Source: Miscanthus floridulus
Lineage: Eukaryota > Streptophyta > Magnoliopsida > Poales > Poaceae
Direction: 5' to 3'
NCBI RefSeq assembly: GCF_019320115.1
Contig: NC_089581.1
Span: forward strand, 65,763,310 to 65,827,309
DNA: 64,000 bases
Below are positions 33,585-45,000 of the stretch, in pieces. The stretch's first letter is position 1. Each line of letters starts with the position of its first letter. The notes below the pieces were generated by a model. The model worked only from the letters and a program-made list of their open reading frames with translations, made no database searches and was not told the origin of the DNA. The position numbers were made by a program, and so were the translations under genes.

Positions 33585-36176
33585 CTATTTGTGCCTTTTA
33601 TTTGGATATGTTTGTTTTGCTGCCAGCTTCCTGATCTGTTCAACCAATGATGGCTCAAGATACAGCTGTGTAGTTTTTTGTGAATTTCCCTGGATTGAAT
33701 TCAAGAAATGTACTTAGCAGTTAGTATTAGAAGGTTAAAGAAGCAACACTTTTTTATTAGATGGGATTCTGACCTGGTAAGCTTTCAACAGATTTCTCCA
33801 CTTGTCCTGAACCATGAAACAATACAAGAGTATCATATTAGCCAATAGCATCTAAGAATGAATTTACTTCATAGTGCAATGCACTACTAATATACTTCAC
33901 CTTAAGATTTACTGATGTCCTAATTGACGTTTCGAAAAATTGCTGCTTCAACAAGGCCCATCGTCCAACACCAAATTTAGAGACACCTTGTACCAGTATC
34001 TCCACTTCTTTAGCAGTCCACCGGCTATTATTTTTCCTCCTTGTGTACTCCCTACTAACACGACTTTTAAAGAACATCGGGTTCTGTCAAACAACCAAAA
34101 GTCATGTAAAATTTCTCAGCTGATGGGTGATAGGCTAAGAAAGAATCTGAAAACAAAGAGGGTGCAATGAAAATATTAAATTTAATTTTTCACACACTCT
34201 GTGACAACCAAATGAAATTTGGTTACCTGAAAATTATATTGTACTTTTTTATCCAAACAATATATATTAGCTGTTTTTGTTTATTTAATCATGGAGAAAA
34301 ATAATTAATAAATTCTCCAAAGCAGATACACATAATTTTCTCAAGCATTTGTACGCAAGCAACTTTTTCATCACTTTTTTGGTTTCTTCTTTTGTTAGTT
34401 CAATTAAAGGGATGTTCTCACAATAAACTTATGCGTACCCATGGAGACGTCCTCCTCTTCCGAGTTCCTCTTCGGCCACTTCTCCTACATTTTGTCTGCC
34501 ATGAAAAAATTGACTGTCAAAACCTTATCTCGTCCACTTTATCTAGCATGTTAAAAGTTCACTTGTGCAAAAATCTACCAGGTGGTTAAAGTTTAAACAT
34601 CTGAATATCTATTTGATAAATTTGACAACCATACCTGATAATGGGCATTTGTGTCCAACAATGGAGATGGATGCAAATCACCTGCAAGAAAAGTTCTATA
34701 AATGTTCCTCCAAGCCATAATGCCATAATGGTATTTATCATGTGTAAGGAACCTTGGGAACTGTCAGTAACAGCTAAACATTGCACATACCTGACAACCA
34801 ATCATTTAGGTTTGCCTGATCTTGGGGCCCTTCCAGCAGTTGTAGGATCAAAACGTCATCCTCATCACGTGCTCCAAAATTCTCTATCTGTAAGAAACAT
34901 AATGTCAATATTGATTGCCCTGTTCCTTTGTTTTAAAACATATGAAATTTTACAGACGTGTTGATGAGAGACTCATGGGTCTATTTCTTTTACTAGTGAT
35001 GAAGACGATCATCCAGAAATTTCACTCAATGTAACTAAAGGATGTCCAGACTTAACATGCTGTAGAATGTGCCTTCGCAAATCAAACGTGAACCTTCTGC
35101 AGGTAATCTTTAGTAGAAGATGGCTATTCTCAAGAATTGGAGGCTGATCTACCAGGATGGCCAACTGCACCTATTCCAAGCAGGTGCCGCAGCAGGTAGA
35201 GGTCTGATCAGGAGAGCAAGGATTGAAGCAAAACCAACATTCATCAAGGATCAAAAACTGGTGGACACACTTGAACACAGTGCATGGGACATACAGCAGG
35301 AAAGTTTTCTATGGAATCTAAACGTGCACAAATCATAGTATACACAACTTGGAATCTATGGAAGGAGCGATTCAGGCGAGTTTTCGACAACAAAGCTACC
35401 AATGTACAGCGTCTGCTGGATTCAATAAAAGATGGCATTCAGTCGTTTCAAATGGCAAGAGAGGACCCTGAATGGCTGAATAGCTTCTCATATGGCTGTA
35501 GCTATTTATGTTTACGTTTCTTTAATGTCCTCTTTTTTATTTCACTTTTCTGTTCAGACTATCTTTGTTGTACAGTTTGTTAACTGCTTCCTACTGAATG
35601 AAAAGGCAGAGTCCCTGCCAATCTTGCTCAAAAAAAAAAAAAAAAAAACCTACCAGGATGTATTGTTACAACAGATGGATCTTGTTATTGGACTTCTGGA
35701 GATCAAGGTGACACAAGTGTTCCTGTTTAGATTGTATACCCTGATTTCGTGCACGGTGTTTTCTCAGAGTTTGAGAGATACTGGTCTGAAGATTTGAGAT
35801 TAAAAAAAAAAACTGACTTTTTGAAACAAATGACACCAGTCGGCGGTGGCCTCCCCTGCACCAATTTTTTTTTTTCACAAATGACTACAGGCAGAGATTA
35901 GTAAAAAGGTGCCAACTTTGATGCTTGGTTGCATTCATCCAACAACAGAAAAAAAAATCCAATTTTTCGCCCAGATTCAGCTGGCGACCAACGGATAAGT
36001 GTAATAGAGGAGGCGATCCTCGTTACCTGTAGTCCGCGTGGGCTGCCACTCGCGATGCTGAGCAGCAGATCGCCAAGAAAGCCATAGGGTCCCTGCTCCG
36101 CTTGTTCAATCGGCGCCCAAAACATCTCCGGATCTTCCAACGGCTGTCCATAAATCTGAATCGCCTGCTGCTCCAT
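33585..36176 (-). CDS. Small telobox single-Myb (TRF-like) protein, 7 exons, 223 aa
   Basis: Exons on the minus strand: 36176-36027, 34887-34791, 34681-34635, 34495-34439, 34083-33901, 33806-33774 and 33689-33585 (stop TAG). All six introns are GT-AG and the phases join without a break (672 bp). Residues 1-98 are mixed and partly acidic. Residues 99-134 are strongly basic (CRRSGRRGTRKRR, then YTRRK), a likely nuclear signal and DNA contact. A Myb/SANT domain at 138-189 has Trp139, Trp159 and Trp181, and ends RTSVNLK/DKWRNLLKAY, the telobox motif (usually VDLKDKWRN), split by intron 5. The C-terminus (EPSLVEQIRKLA) fits TRF-like proteins. Family members bind telomeric TTAGGG-type DNA or act as transcription factors; which applies here is unknown. 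An alternative acceptor at 34513 would add six residues. It is short for the family. A LINE fragment sits in intron 1. Confidence 0.88.
35160..35649 (+). mobile_element. 5'-truncated LINE (L1-type) in intron 1 of the Myb gene
   Basis: Plus-strand coding debris at about 35180-35480 contains AQIIVYTTWNLWKERFRRVF, the C-terminal zf-RVT-like region of plant LINE ORF2. A 3' end with GGCAGAGTCCCTGCC and a poly(A) run (about 35630-35648) follows. CTACCAGGATG at 35149-35159 and 35650-35660 is an 11-bp target duplication. The insertion is antisense to the host gene and leaves the splice sites intact. Confidence 0.88.
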
Positions 36177-36229
36177 CAGCGATCGAAAAAAAAGCTCTGG
36201 GAAGAAACCGTGGAGAAAATGAGAAATCA

Positions 36230-36524
36230 AAAGTTGCCAGGAGTAGCAACGCGGCGAGGAAACTCAGAGAACAGATAAATCCGTCCTTTTATCTGCTTAT
36301 CGCTGCGCATCGATTACCTACCAGCGGTCCGATAGGCGTCCTAGTAAGGAGATGAGAGGAGCGAAGAGCGGCGAGGAGGCGCCCGGAAGCCGCGTCGGAG
36401 GCGAGAGGGAGGTACGGCGGAGAGAGCCGAGGCTGCTGTGGCCTATTGGAGCGGAGGAAAGCATGCTAATATAAAGAAGGCAGGAAGCCGGACTTAAACT
36501 TCACTGCTGCTGCTGGGGTGGATA
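36230..36524 (-). promoter_or_regulatory. 5' UTR and promoter region of the TRF-like Myb gene
   Basis: The minus strand upstream of the ATG (36176) is a GC-rich, pyrimidine-rich leader (36340-36460). TATA-like sequences lie near 36470 (TTTATATT) and near 36275 (AGATAAAAGG). It is cut off by the TIR element whose left end is at 36525. The start site is not determined. Confidence 0.4.
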
Positions 36525-36804
36525 CCATAGTTATTAGGACCGACCGGAGATTGAACGGGCTTGGCCGTCGGTTCACTGGTTTAACCGTTTAGAACCGTTG
36601 ATTCAATTATTTTAGATCAGCTAAATTAAACCGGTCACAAATACATTGAACCGACATATATGTATATACTATAATTAATAATTGATAAATGGTAAACAAC
36701 ACGATTTAATTGTACAACCATAAGGTTCATACATATGCAGAGAATAACATGTTCTTAAATTCAAAACATACAAGCTCTACAAGTTTTAGTGCTCTATAGT
36801 TGTT

Positions 36805-36810
<6 letters not shown>

Positions 36811-36848
<38 letters not shown>
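36811..36848. repeat. (TA)n microsatellite
   Basis: About 19 uninterrupted TA units within the left arm of the TIR element. Confidence 0.95.
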
Positions 36849-36851
<3 letters not shown>

Positions 36852-37420
36852 AAATGAAAAGATAATACATGGAGCACTTATGAATTAGTGAAAAAGGACT
36901 TGAATAGTAATTCAAATATTTACCATTACAAAACAATCTTAAATGTTAAAATAAAGTGCGCTATTATGAAGAGCTCGTTGAGATAATCAAAACAGATATA
37001 TTATTTGACTAATTTGGAGCTGGTATGATAAAGATATAAATTCTTGAATTTTAAAAGGCACTGACATCAGCGCAGCCAAAATTCAAACATAGCTCGGCAT
37101 GCACGCCAACTGTGCAAGCGTGAACCACCACCGGTGGTAAGACTATCTCCGACAGTCGATATCTAAATCAGCGACATTCTATGATTTGAGTTCTACACAA
37201 TAAATAGGTCACTGACTCAAAACCTTCCTTCTCCAACAGCCCACCTCCCTCCCCGCCTCGCCGTCGTCGTCGGGCCGCATCGCTGACCTCCTCCGTTTCC
37301 TTGCAGCCCCATGCCCCGTTCCCCACCCGACACGGCACACCACTCTCTGCCCCTTCCTTCACCTCCGCTCCTCTTTGGCCTCCGAATCCCCACTCGCGAA
37401 CCCTAGCTGGCCTCCGCGAG

Positions 37421-38437
37421 ATGGACGAGGACTGGGAGCTCCTCCTCGCGTCCCCTAATGCGGCGGCGGCGGCCGAGCCGTACGCCGGCGGCGGAGGCGG
37501 GAAGGACGACGCCGGAGCCATCAAGCACGACTACTTCGACCTCGGCTTCGACGCCAAGTACCCCCGGAGGGCATCGTTGTCGAAGGAGGATGAGGACGAG
37601 GACGGTGTGGAGGAGGGGCTTCTCGGGGCGTCAGACAATGCGAGCTGGGTGGAGCCGGACCCTGACGACCTTCTCTTCCCCGGCCGCGACCGCGCCGCAC
37701 TCTGGTTGGACTCGTCCTCCGACGGGGAGAGACCTAAGGTCGAGGCCACCGATCCAGTGGAGCGTGCCACGGAGGAGGCCGGGCTCCCTCCCTCCCTGCG
37801 AGATCCGGTGAGCGTCGCCCGCCTCCCTCCCCGCAGAGCTCCGCTCGCCTCCCTCCTTGCCTCGCCGTTGTCATCATCGTCGTCGGGCCCGCCTCGCCGG
37901 CGAGCTCCCTCCTCTATACGGACTCCCTCCCTCCCTGCGAGATCCGGTGAGCGCCGCCCGCCTCCCTCCCCGCCTCGCCGTCGTTGTCGTTGTCGTTGGG
38001 CCCGCCTCGCTGGCGAGCTCCCTCCCCTGCACGGCCTCCCTCCCTCCCTACGAGATCCGACGAGCGCTGCACGAGCACCTCCGCCCCCACGCAGCGCTGC
38101 TCATCACCGGCGGCGGGGGAGCGGTCCTAGATCCGGCGAGGCAACCAAGGCCAGCGGCTCTGGAGGTGCTCCCACAGCGAGCTCGCCTCGCCGAGCCGGC
38201 CACGCCCCGCCGCGGTCCCGCCTGACACCCACCACTGCTCTACCCCGACGCCTCCTACGGGCTCACCACTACGGCCGCCGAAGACTTTGCGTCTTGGAGA
38301 AAGACGACGCAAATAAGCATCTCGGTTGGCCTCGTAACCAAAATGCATGCTCTGTTTACGTCTTCTGTTGGAGCCGGTTTTCTTCAGCTAAAACACTGTG
38401 CATGACCTATTTTGGGTTTGCGTCGCCGTTTGCATAA
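37421..38437 (+). pseudogene. Captured first exon plus read-through, acidic protein of unknown function
   Basis: The ATG at 37421 opens MDEDWELLLASPNAAAA with a Gly-rich then acidic stretch (KEDEDEDGVEEG) and DPDDLLFPGRDRAALWLDSS. The coding-like composition ends at 37807, where ATCCG/GTGAGC is a good splice donor, so residues 1-129 look like a real first exon. The frame stays open to 38437 but downstream is Pro/Arg/Ser-rich and made of duplicated exon-end/intron sequence, so I read it as non-coding. I believe similar N-termini exist in grass proteins but cannot name the family. Confidence 0.5.
37787..38075 (+). repeat. Roughly 115-130-bp tandem duplication containing a splice donor, about 2.3 copies
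   Basis: CTCCCTCCCTCCCTGCGAGA followed by TCCGGTGAGCG starts near 37788 and 37921, with a diverged partial third near 38036. Each full copy carries the same exon-end/GTGAGC donor. Confidence 0.75.
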
Positions 38438-38751
38438 GTTGTTGGAGACAGTCTAACAGCTTGGCAGGGGATAGGTGGGGCCTACCAACATCAGCTGCAG
38501 GCACATGCGCCACCCACGAACCAATCAGGAGCATGCTGCGGTGCTGCACGCAAACGACCAGCAAGAAACCGTCCGGTCCGTATGGAACCGCCCGGTTCGC
38601 CGGTTCCATAAAAAAACAACCGATTCAACCGGTTTTTAGCAGTTCGATTGTACAGATAGTCTTGTAAATAAACCGGACCTGTTTAGGCTCTGGTTCGATC
38701 TTTTAGCGGTCCGACCATCGGTCCAGTCTGGTCCGGTGCTAATAACTATGG

Positions 38752-39155
38752 TGGATAATGGGTGGCATCCGGAACTTCACTGCCTGTTCGGTATCCATAT
38801 TTACAGCCGCAGCCACTTCGGTTAGGAATGCAACACTCAAGGTACTGTAGAAACAGTGGTAAGCACGTTGCTGCCAACAGTAGTAGTATATTATGGTAGA
38901 GTTCGCTCAAACAGTAGTAGTATAAAGTAGTTTTAGTACATTGAAGATATATAAGAATCTTTAGGACATGATGTTTCGGTATCTCTCTACACGGTAGAAC
39001 ATATTTAAACTGACAAATATGTTTACCTGATTGTTTTGAGGGTGGAATGATAAATCATTTGATTAATGAAATATAGATGCACAATACAAATTAAGTGTTG
39101 AATATGTTTTGCTGATCAAATTTGGTTGGACTAGGAAAACAATGAACTTTGATGT
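38752..39155. other. Spacer between TIR element and element C
   Basis: AT-rich, without coding signal. ACAGTAGTAGTATA is repeated near 38878 and 38921. GATGT at 39151-39155 is the left target duplication of element C. Confidence 0.5.
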
Positions 39156-40231
39156 TGTCGGTGCGAAATATGACCAACAAGTAAATATTTATAGTTTTAT
39201 CGTGCGTTGTGATCGGATGTGGCATAGCACTAAAAACACAGGATTTATACTTGTTCAGACAACAGGCCCTAAGTCCAGTTAAGGTCGGTCGGTGACTTTA
39301 TTTTTAAGCCCAGGTGGTCGAAGTTTGCTGTGGGGTTACAAATGAGTAAGGAATGAGAAAGGAGTGTTAGAGGCTCAGTCAGACTCTGAGCCGAGTGGCA
39401 GAGAGTGAAGGATGCTCAAACGTGCGCTAAGTATCAGAGCGTATGCTCTGTGTGTCAGAGCTTATCAGCTGTTGAGAGCGTGTAGACTGTGTAGCTGTCG
39501 AGCTCTAGAGCCGTTGTGCTGTTGTCCTCGAGTCTTTGGGGCTTTGGGGGGTTCGAAGCTCCTGTCCTTTTGGTAGGAGAGAGCATATCCCCTTTTTATA
39601 ATTAAAGGGGATGGCCTTACAAGTAAGAGGAAAACAGAGAGTTCATACGGGCGCTGCCTAGTCTAGTTGCCCACGTCATTAGGTATGGGATGACAGTCGG
39701 CGCCCATAATACCGTTTATGTTCAGACGTGTCTGGCAGGCTCTACCATGTTCGCCTGGTACCGCAAACGATGGCGCCCACAATACTGTTTATGCTCTGAC
39801 GCGTATGGCAGGCTCTACCATGTTCGCCTGACATGCCCTGATGGCACCGTCCTGTAGGTGCGCAGGGCATGGCAGGCTACGGTCCTCGGTATTGCGGTTG
39901 ACTTGAGCGCCTTACCTTATCCGCTCTGCCTGCTTCTCGGGCCCACACCAAGCGGGTGTCCCCGGTCAGTTGTTCCTAGTCGGCCCCAACCGTGTCGGCT
40001 AGGAAAGAGCAGCGAGCAGAGGTCCGGTGTATCCTTGGTCGGAGAAAGGGGGTCGGAGTTGGATTGCAGTCCCACCTCGGCCAGGCCTTCCGGTCGGGAA
40101 CCAGATCGTTGTCTTGGTCTATCATTATGTATTTGGGCCAGCCCAGGCCCGTGCTATCGCTGCACCGCCTGCCGGGCCGGGTTTTGTAGGGAAGTGGGTC
40201 CATTGAGGACCTCGGGTTTATGAACCCAACG
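39156..40231 (-). repeat. 3' LTR of element C
   Basis: About 1,076 bp, matching the B LTR in reverse complement. A TATA box (TATAAAAAGG on the minus strand) lies within 39590-39612. Repeated GGCGCCCA...ACTGTTTATG units lie at about 39693-39800. The inner end reads AACCCAACG where the outer copy has AACTCGACA. Confidence 0.85.
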
Positions 40232-40479
40232 GGAGCTCCCGAGTCCTTTTGGGACTTCTGTGAAGCCGTGAAGGGGCTGTTCACACACGTTTCGCGTGAT
40301 ATTGTAAAAGCCAAGGGCTTGTGTTCTTAGCTTAATGAAAGCTTGTATTCGCTTTGTAATTCCTATACCCATTGTGCCGTGGAGGCGGGTTGTTTATTGG
40401 AACTTCGGTGTTTTCCCCCTTGGTTTGTTGTACTACATAGGGTAACCTAGTAGGATTTAGGCGTCCAGCCTTCATGTGG

Positions 40480-40610
40480 AGGACTGGCAAAGGCCGCAGA
40501 GGCACGCTGAGTGGATACGAGCGCCTAGCCTTCGTGGGAAGGACTGGTGAAGGCCGTGGAGGTGTGCCAGAGGGATATTGGCGCCCAGCCCTTGAGAAGG
40601 AGACTCACTG
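40480..40610 (+). repeat. Roughly 60-bp tandem repeat in the C 3' region
   Basis: GCGTCCAGCCTTC..GTGGA(A)GGACTGG..AAGGCCG recurs near 40459 and 40519, with a partial third near 40579 (GGCGCCCAGCCCTTG). Non-coding. Confidence 0.6.
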
Positions 40611-40965
40611 GTAATCCGTTTTCTGTCGTGTGCGCGTGAGCGCACCTGGTGGGTGTTGCCCCTAAGCCTGCGGACAACTAGGAAGTCGGTCGGAGACTGA
40701 GCACCATGGTACTCTTTTTTAGGGCTGTGGACTCTTGTGTCTCTTCTGATCGGGGTGTTCACCCATGTCCATTCTGACCGCAACCTGTGCGGTCGGTCGG
40801 GTTCCTAAGTCGAGACCTGGCAGCTTGAGCCTTCGAGCCACTAGGGGTCAGTCAGGGTCGGTCGCATGATTTCCTACATCACCTCATCCACAGTTTTCGC
40901 AACCAGAGGGGCTAAGCTGACGCCACTTGCCCCGATGGCTCAAGTGGCGAGCTTCGGTGAGCTTG

Positions 40966-41745
40966 CTAACGGGTATGTCCGAGTGGAATCTGGATCTGTC
41001 GTTCGTAATGGGGTCAACATAGTCCTCATGTGGCACTCCACTTCTCCTTAACCCGCCTCTTGGTAGATGCCTGAGTCATTCTAGAGAGTGACTCAGGTGG
41101 CCCGATGGCCTCCCCTCGGTGGAGATTCTATGGGAACAGCTCAAGATCAGGATCAAACGAGAAGGTTGAGATGACCCTGTCCGATCTTGAGCGGGTCAGA
41201 CGAGGGCCGCTGGGGCTCATCTACATTTTCTCCCTTGGCTCCGTTTGACATGAGGCGGCCTCAAGCCCTTCGTGGGACGGCCTTCTAACCCCGGTCGTTC
41301 GCCACTCATATTGAATGAGACGACTCTCGCTTTGTGATGCGACGTGAAGCATTGTGATGCATCAATTGCATATGCAATGTTTGGCTATATGGGATGAATG
41401 TATGGATGAATATATGAATGAATGTATGAATGCATGCATGAGAATGGATGAATGTATGAATGCATGCATGAGAATGGATGAATGTATGCTCATGCACTAG
41501 AAAAGTAAAACTGGGGTTGGTAAAGTTACCTTGATGGCAGGAGTGACGGGTTTGGGGAGCTTCTATCGGATGTGTCCGAGTGAAATCCAGGTCCGTCATT
41601 CATGACAGAGTCAACATAACCCACATGGGGCATCCCACTACTCCTTACCTATCTCCTAGTAGCCGCCCGAGCCATCTAATCGACCCGGGTGATTCGCTAG
41701 CCTCTCCTTGATGGAGATTCTATTGGTGGGCCCCTCCAAACCCTA
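40966..41745 (+). repeat. Pair of roughly 170-bp direct repeats about 600 bp apart
   Basis: TGTCCGAGTGGAATCTGGAT at about 40976 has a counterpart TGTCCGAGTGAAATCCAGGT at about 41573. Both are followed by GTCAACATA, then CACTACTCCTTACC-like text and TGGAGATTCTAT.GG. Diverged duplication in the non-coding part upstream of the antisense gene. Confidence 0.7.
41391..41490 (+). repeat. (ATGAATGT/ATGC)n microsatellite
   Basis: Variants of GGATGAATGTATGAATGCAT repeat for about 100 bp within the space between the two copies above. Confidence 0.85.
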
Positions 41746-41872
41746 CCTAGGAAGGCGGAGGGTTGTTTGTGTGCGGTTGCACCTAATTTCCCATGCTCGG
41801 GTTGCAATAGTGGTGGGCCTCGCCCAGGCCAGGTCCCATCAGCTAGGGTCACGTCCTACCGCACGCCTTTCC

Positions 41873-41886
41873 GCATTAAATAGGGG
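41873..41886 (+). promoter_or_regulatory. TATA-like box of the C antisense gene
   Basis: CATTAAATAGGGGG lies about 150 bp upstream of the first recognisable codons of the antisense gene, parallel to the boxes in A0 and A. Confidence 0.4.
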
Positions 41887-42035
41887 GATGGGGAGGGTTT
41901 TTTCTTCCTCCTTTTTGTTAAGCCTGTTTGTGTGCCATGGCGGTTTCTACGAGAGAGGAGAGCAGAGCAAGGGAGAGGAAAAACTCATAGATTTGTTCAT
42001 AAATGTGAGGTGCGATGTCGAACTAGAGGCCTTCC

Positions 42036-45000
42036 AATGTGGATGAGGTCGTGCTGGCCGACTTCACCACAAAGGGGCTGCTTTCGTCAAAGGAGGTGGT
42101 GCACTGGAGGGCTCCTGTGCTGGGGGAGGTTGTTCCATGACCCTAGGCCAATGAGGTCACCTCCTTCCTCACCTTCCACGAGCGTGGGCTTGGGTACCCC
42201 ACGCATTGGTTTCTGCATGGTCTCCTCAACGAGTGAGGCCTAGAGTTGTAGCACCTCAACCCAACTAGGGTGTTGCACATCGCCAGCTTCATCACCGTCT
42301 ATGAGACCTTTCTTGGGATGGAGCCACATGTGGATCTATTCTGGCGAGTCTTCATCGGGCGAGCCCGATCCAAGGGGAAACCGCCTAGAACCGCATCGGT
42401 TGGGGGGTTTGCCCTACAGAAGAGGCCGAAGCCATTGGTCCCCTACCCCGCGTACTCCCCTAGTGACTCCAACCAGGGGTGGTGTAACACCCCAGGTGTT
42501 TGTCACCAGTTAAGCAATGGGTTTAAACTCAACCATGTCATTTTAAGTGGTGATGGAGATGTTAGGTCAAACATATGAAAATGAGCCACCACTTAAACTT
42601 GGACCATGCACCATTGCTTACATGCTGCCCTTTCTAAAAAGTATGCTTGAGTAATGCTAGATGTACTTGTTTCATATGTCTCGCATCAATATCCATCTAT
42701 ATTGATCCATGGAAAAGTTTCATGAAGTTTGGAATCAAGAAGTCACATGAAATGACAAGTTATGTCCTTGCATGAATTGTTTTATAAAGTGAATGGAATT
42801 CTAGATCATCAACCAAACCTTGGAACCTTATCCAAATGACTCTAATTGAACTCTACAACAAAAGTCATGAAGGTTTCATGTTGAGCAGAAGACAAGAAAA
42901 TGCCTCAATCGGTCGAGAACTCTAATTTAAGCTTTACCGTGATGCTACTTTGACCTGTGTTGACCAATCACTTACAGTGCTTGCATGGAGTTGCACCTTA
43001 AATAAAAGTTGAAGTTTGAGTGGAGTAGAACAAACTTTGTTTTTGGACCAAGAGCTAGATCATCTTATAAGCAAGTCAAACTGAGGCTCGAACTTTCAAT
43101 CTACTGCTGTTTTTAGAGTCCAAAAAATCTGCTAAGTCTGAGTAACTAAAAACTGAACTTTCAGTTTCTTGAGCCCTACTTTGCAGCTCTCTATCTTCCG
43201 ATATAATCCAAGTTAGACCAAAAACCTTTAAGCAAAGTTGTAGTCCTAATATACCTCTACAACATTGTGCAATTGGTTTAGTTTTTCATTGCTCGGTTTA
43301 GGAGATAGAGATGCGAGAAAATGGGGGTTCAGTTGCTTGTTCAGACGTTTTTGAACTATCCTTGAGCTTGGACGTGGCCGACTGACTTCGGGCGCCGTAG
43401 GCCACGTGGCTCCTCTGTGCTGCCCTCTCTTGCCACCTCGCCCCCATGTGCATGAATACTGAGCACTCGCCCTGCCCTCTCCACTCTCTCCCGCTCCCTT
43501 CCCCTCCCCTCTCCTGCTCTCTCCAAGCCGGCACCATGCCGCTCGCCATGGCCAGCCGCAGCCGAGCTCCGCTTAGCCATGGCCACAGAGCAATGTTTCC
43601 CCAGCCTCCACCAACAGCTTTGTGACCATCTCCTCTCCCTCGTGCACACCCCCGTCCGTGCCGGCATTACCGTGGTCGCTATCGCCGGAACGGCTTTGGC
43701 CGCCTCCCTTGTCTACCGTGGCCAGGCAGCCACAAGCCATTGCGGGCCAAACCTGGGCTAGGCGCGGCCGTGGCTAGCCGCTGTGAGGCCGCGTCGCCCC
43801 TCTGTGGCCGCCGACGCCCCTCCCCAGCCGGCCGAATCAGCCACCGGCCAGCCCGACGGCCTCCTCTGCTCCGACGCGGTTAAGAAGAAAAGCGAAGGAC
43901 CGTGGACATGAATTAGAAGAAGATGGAGGGTCTAAGCGTGAATCCGTGACTTGGTTGAATAGTACTTGAAAGGATCTTTTTGTTCTAGTTTAATTTGACA
44001 AAACTGCAGGGTCCCCGATGCAAGATCTACATCCCTTTTTCTTCCATTTATGCAGATTTGAATGATCAATTTTGAAAATTCATAGAAATTAGTAGAACAA
44101 TCGTAAAATAGTAAATGATGACATTTTGGAATCCTTGTGAAGTTATCTATGCATTAGATCTATAATATGGCATGCTTTAGTTTAAATATATTGCTGTAAA
44201 AATAGATTTATGCAGTTAGGTTTTTGATGCTAGTTGTGTCTTGTCTTTTTCATAACTGCAGTTGTTGTGCTCAAATAATTGTGAAATTTTTGTGGAGTGC
44301 TACTAAGGTTATTCTTGATGGCTGGTAAAACTTTCAGTATTTTGGGCTTGATAGTTTAAGATCTATAAAAATAACAAATCACCTGTATTGCTTTGCTCCT
44401 ATTCTGAATAGTCCTGCATGTTTGAATTAATTGGCTTAGTTAAGTTATGAATCATGACTTTATCATAATACATGAGTTGTAGTACTTTTCTTAATATTTT
44501 GAAAAAGCTAAATATCATGATTTTTGGTTAAGAAGATCTTGAGTTATACTTGCTTAAATCTCTGTGGCTGTTTCTGCCCAAACCCAGAGAGGGTTTCCTT
44601 GTTCTTATTGTGGGGCCTTCTTAATTGTAGAATTATCTTTAGGTGTTTACAACAAAGTTGTTTAGAATTTGCTAAGATTTCTAAAAAGTCTAGAACCACA
44701 TATATTGGACATGTATAACTCTATTTATAGCTATTTAAAGTGGCATGTCAGTTTCTGTCCATGTTTTAGATAGAGATGCATTTATTGGATTAATTGGCCT
44801 TGTTATCTGTAGAATCATCTTAATATTATAATAAGAAAGTTGTACATAACTCACTTAAACATCTTGTGTTAAATTTTCATGGCATTTGGCCAAATATTTT
44901 GTGAGTTATGACAGTTCTAAGTTGGTCTTCAAAAATTATGGTTCTCTGGAATTTCTGGACCAGATTTGATAAATGTGACTGTTTGACCCTTTTAACTTGG

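Larger units (their letters stand above)
37140..38454 (+). mobile_element. Nested inverted-repeat segment with captured gene-like exon (Pack-type candidate)
   Basis: The left end AGACTATCTCCGACAG and the right end (reverse complement AGACTGTCTCCAACAA) are inverted repeats. Further shared islands lie inward (AATAGGTCA near 37203 and, reversed, near 38404; CTCCAACAG near 37233 and, reversed, near 38370). The arm design resembles Mutator-like ends, but no 9-bp target duplication is visible. The interior is GC-rich, gene-like DNA unlike the outer element. Confidence 0.5.
36525..38751. mobile_element. TIR DNA element of unassigned superfamily carrying a nested inverted-repeat segment
   Basis: The left end CCATAGTTATTAGGACCG and the right end (reverse complement CCATAGTTATTAGCACCGG) form terminal inverted repeats, with further CCGGT-rich imperfect matches inward. 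The flanks share GGTGGATA (36517-36524 and 38750-38757). The duplication is 8 bp (hAT-like) if the element ends at 38749, or TGGATA if it ends at 38751. No transposase is present. Confidence 0.7.

Noticed and set aside
35120..35583. Independent host gene in the plus-strand ORFs within intron 1
   Set aside because: The text is LINE zf-RVT-like debris ending in poly(A) with flanking duplication.
37140..38454. Target duplication for the inner inverted-repeat segment
   Set aside because: Flanks CCGGTGGTA and AACAGCTTG do not match, so a simple Mutator insertion is not proven.
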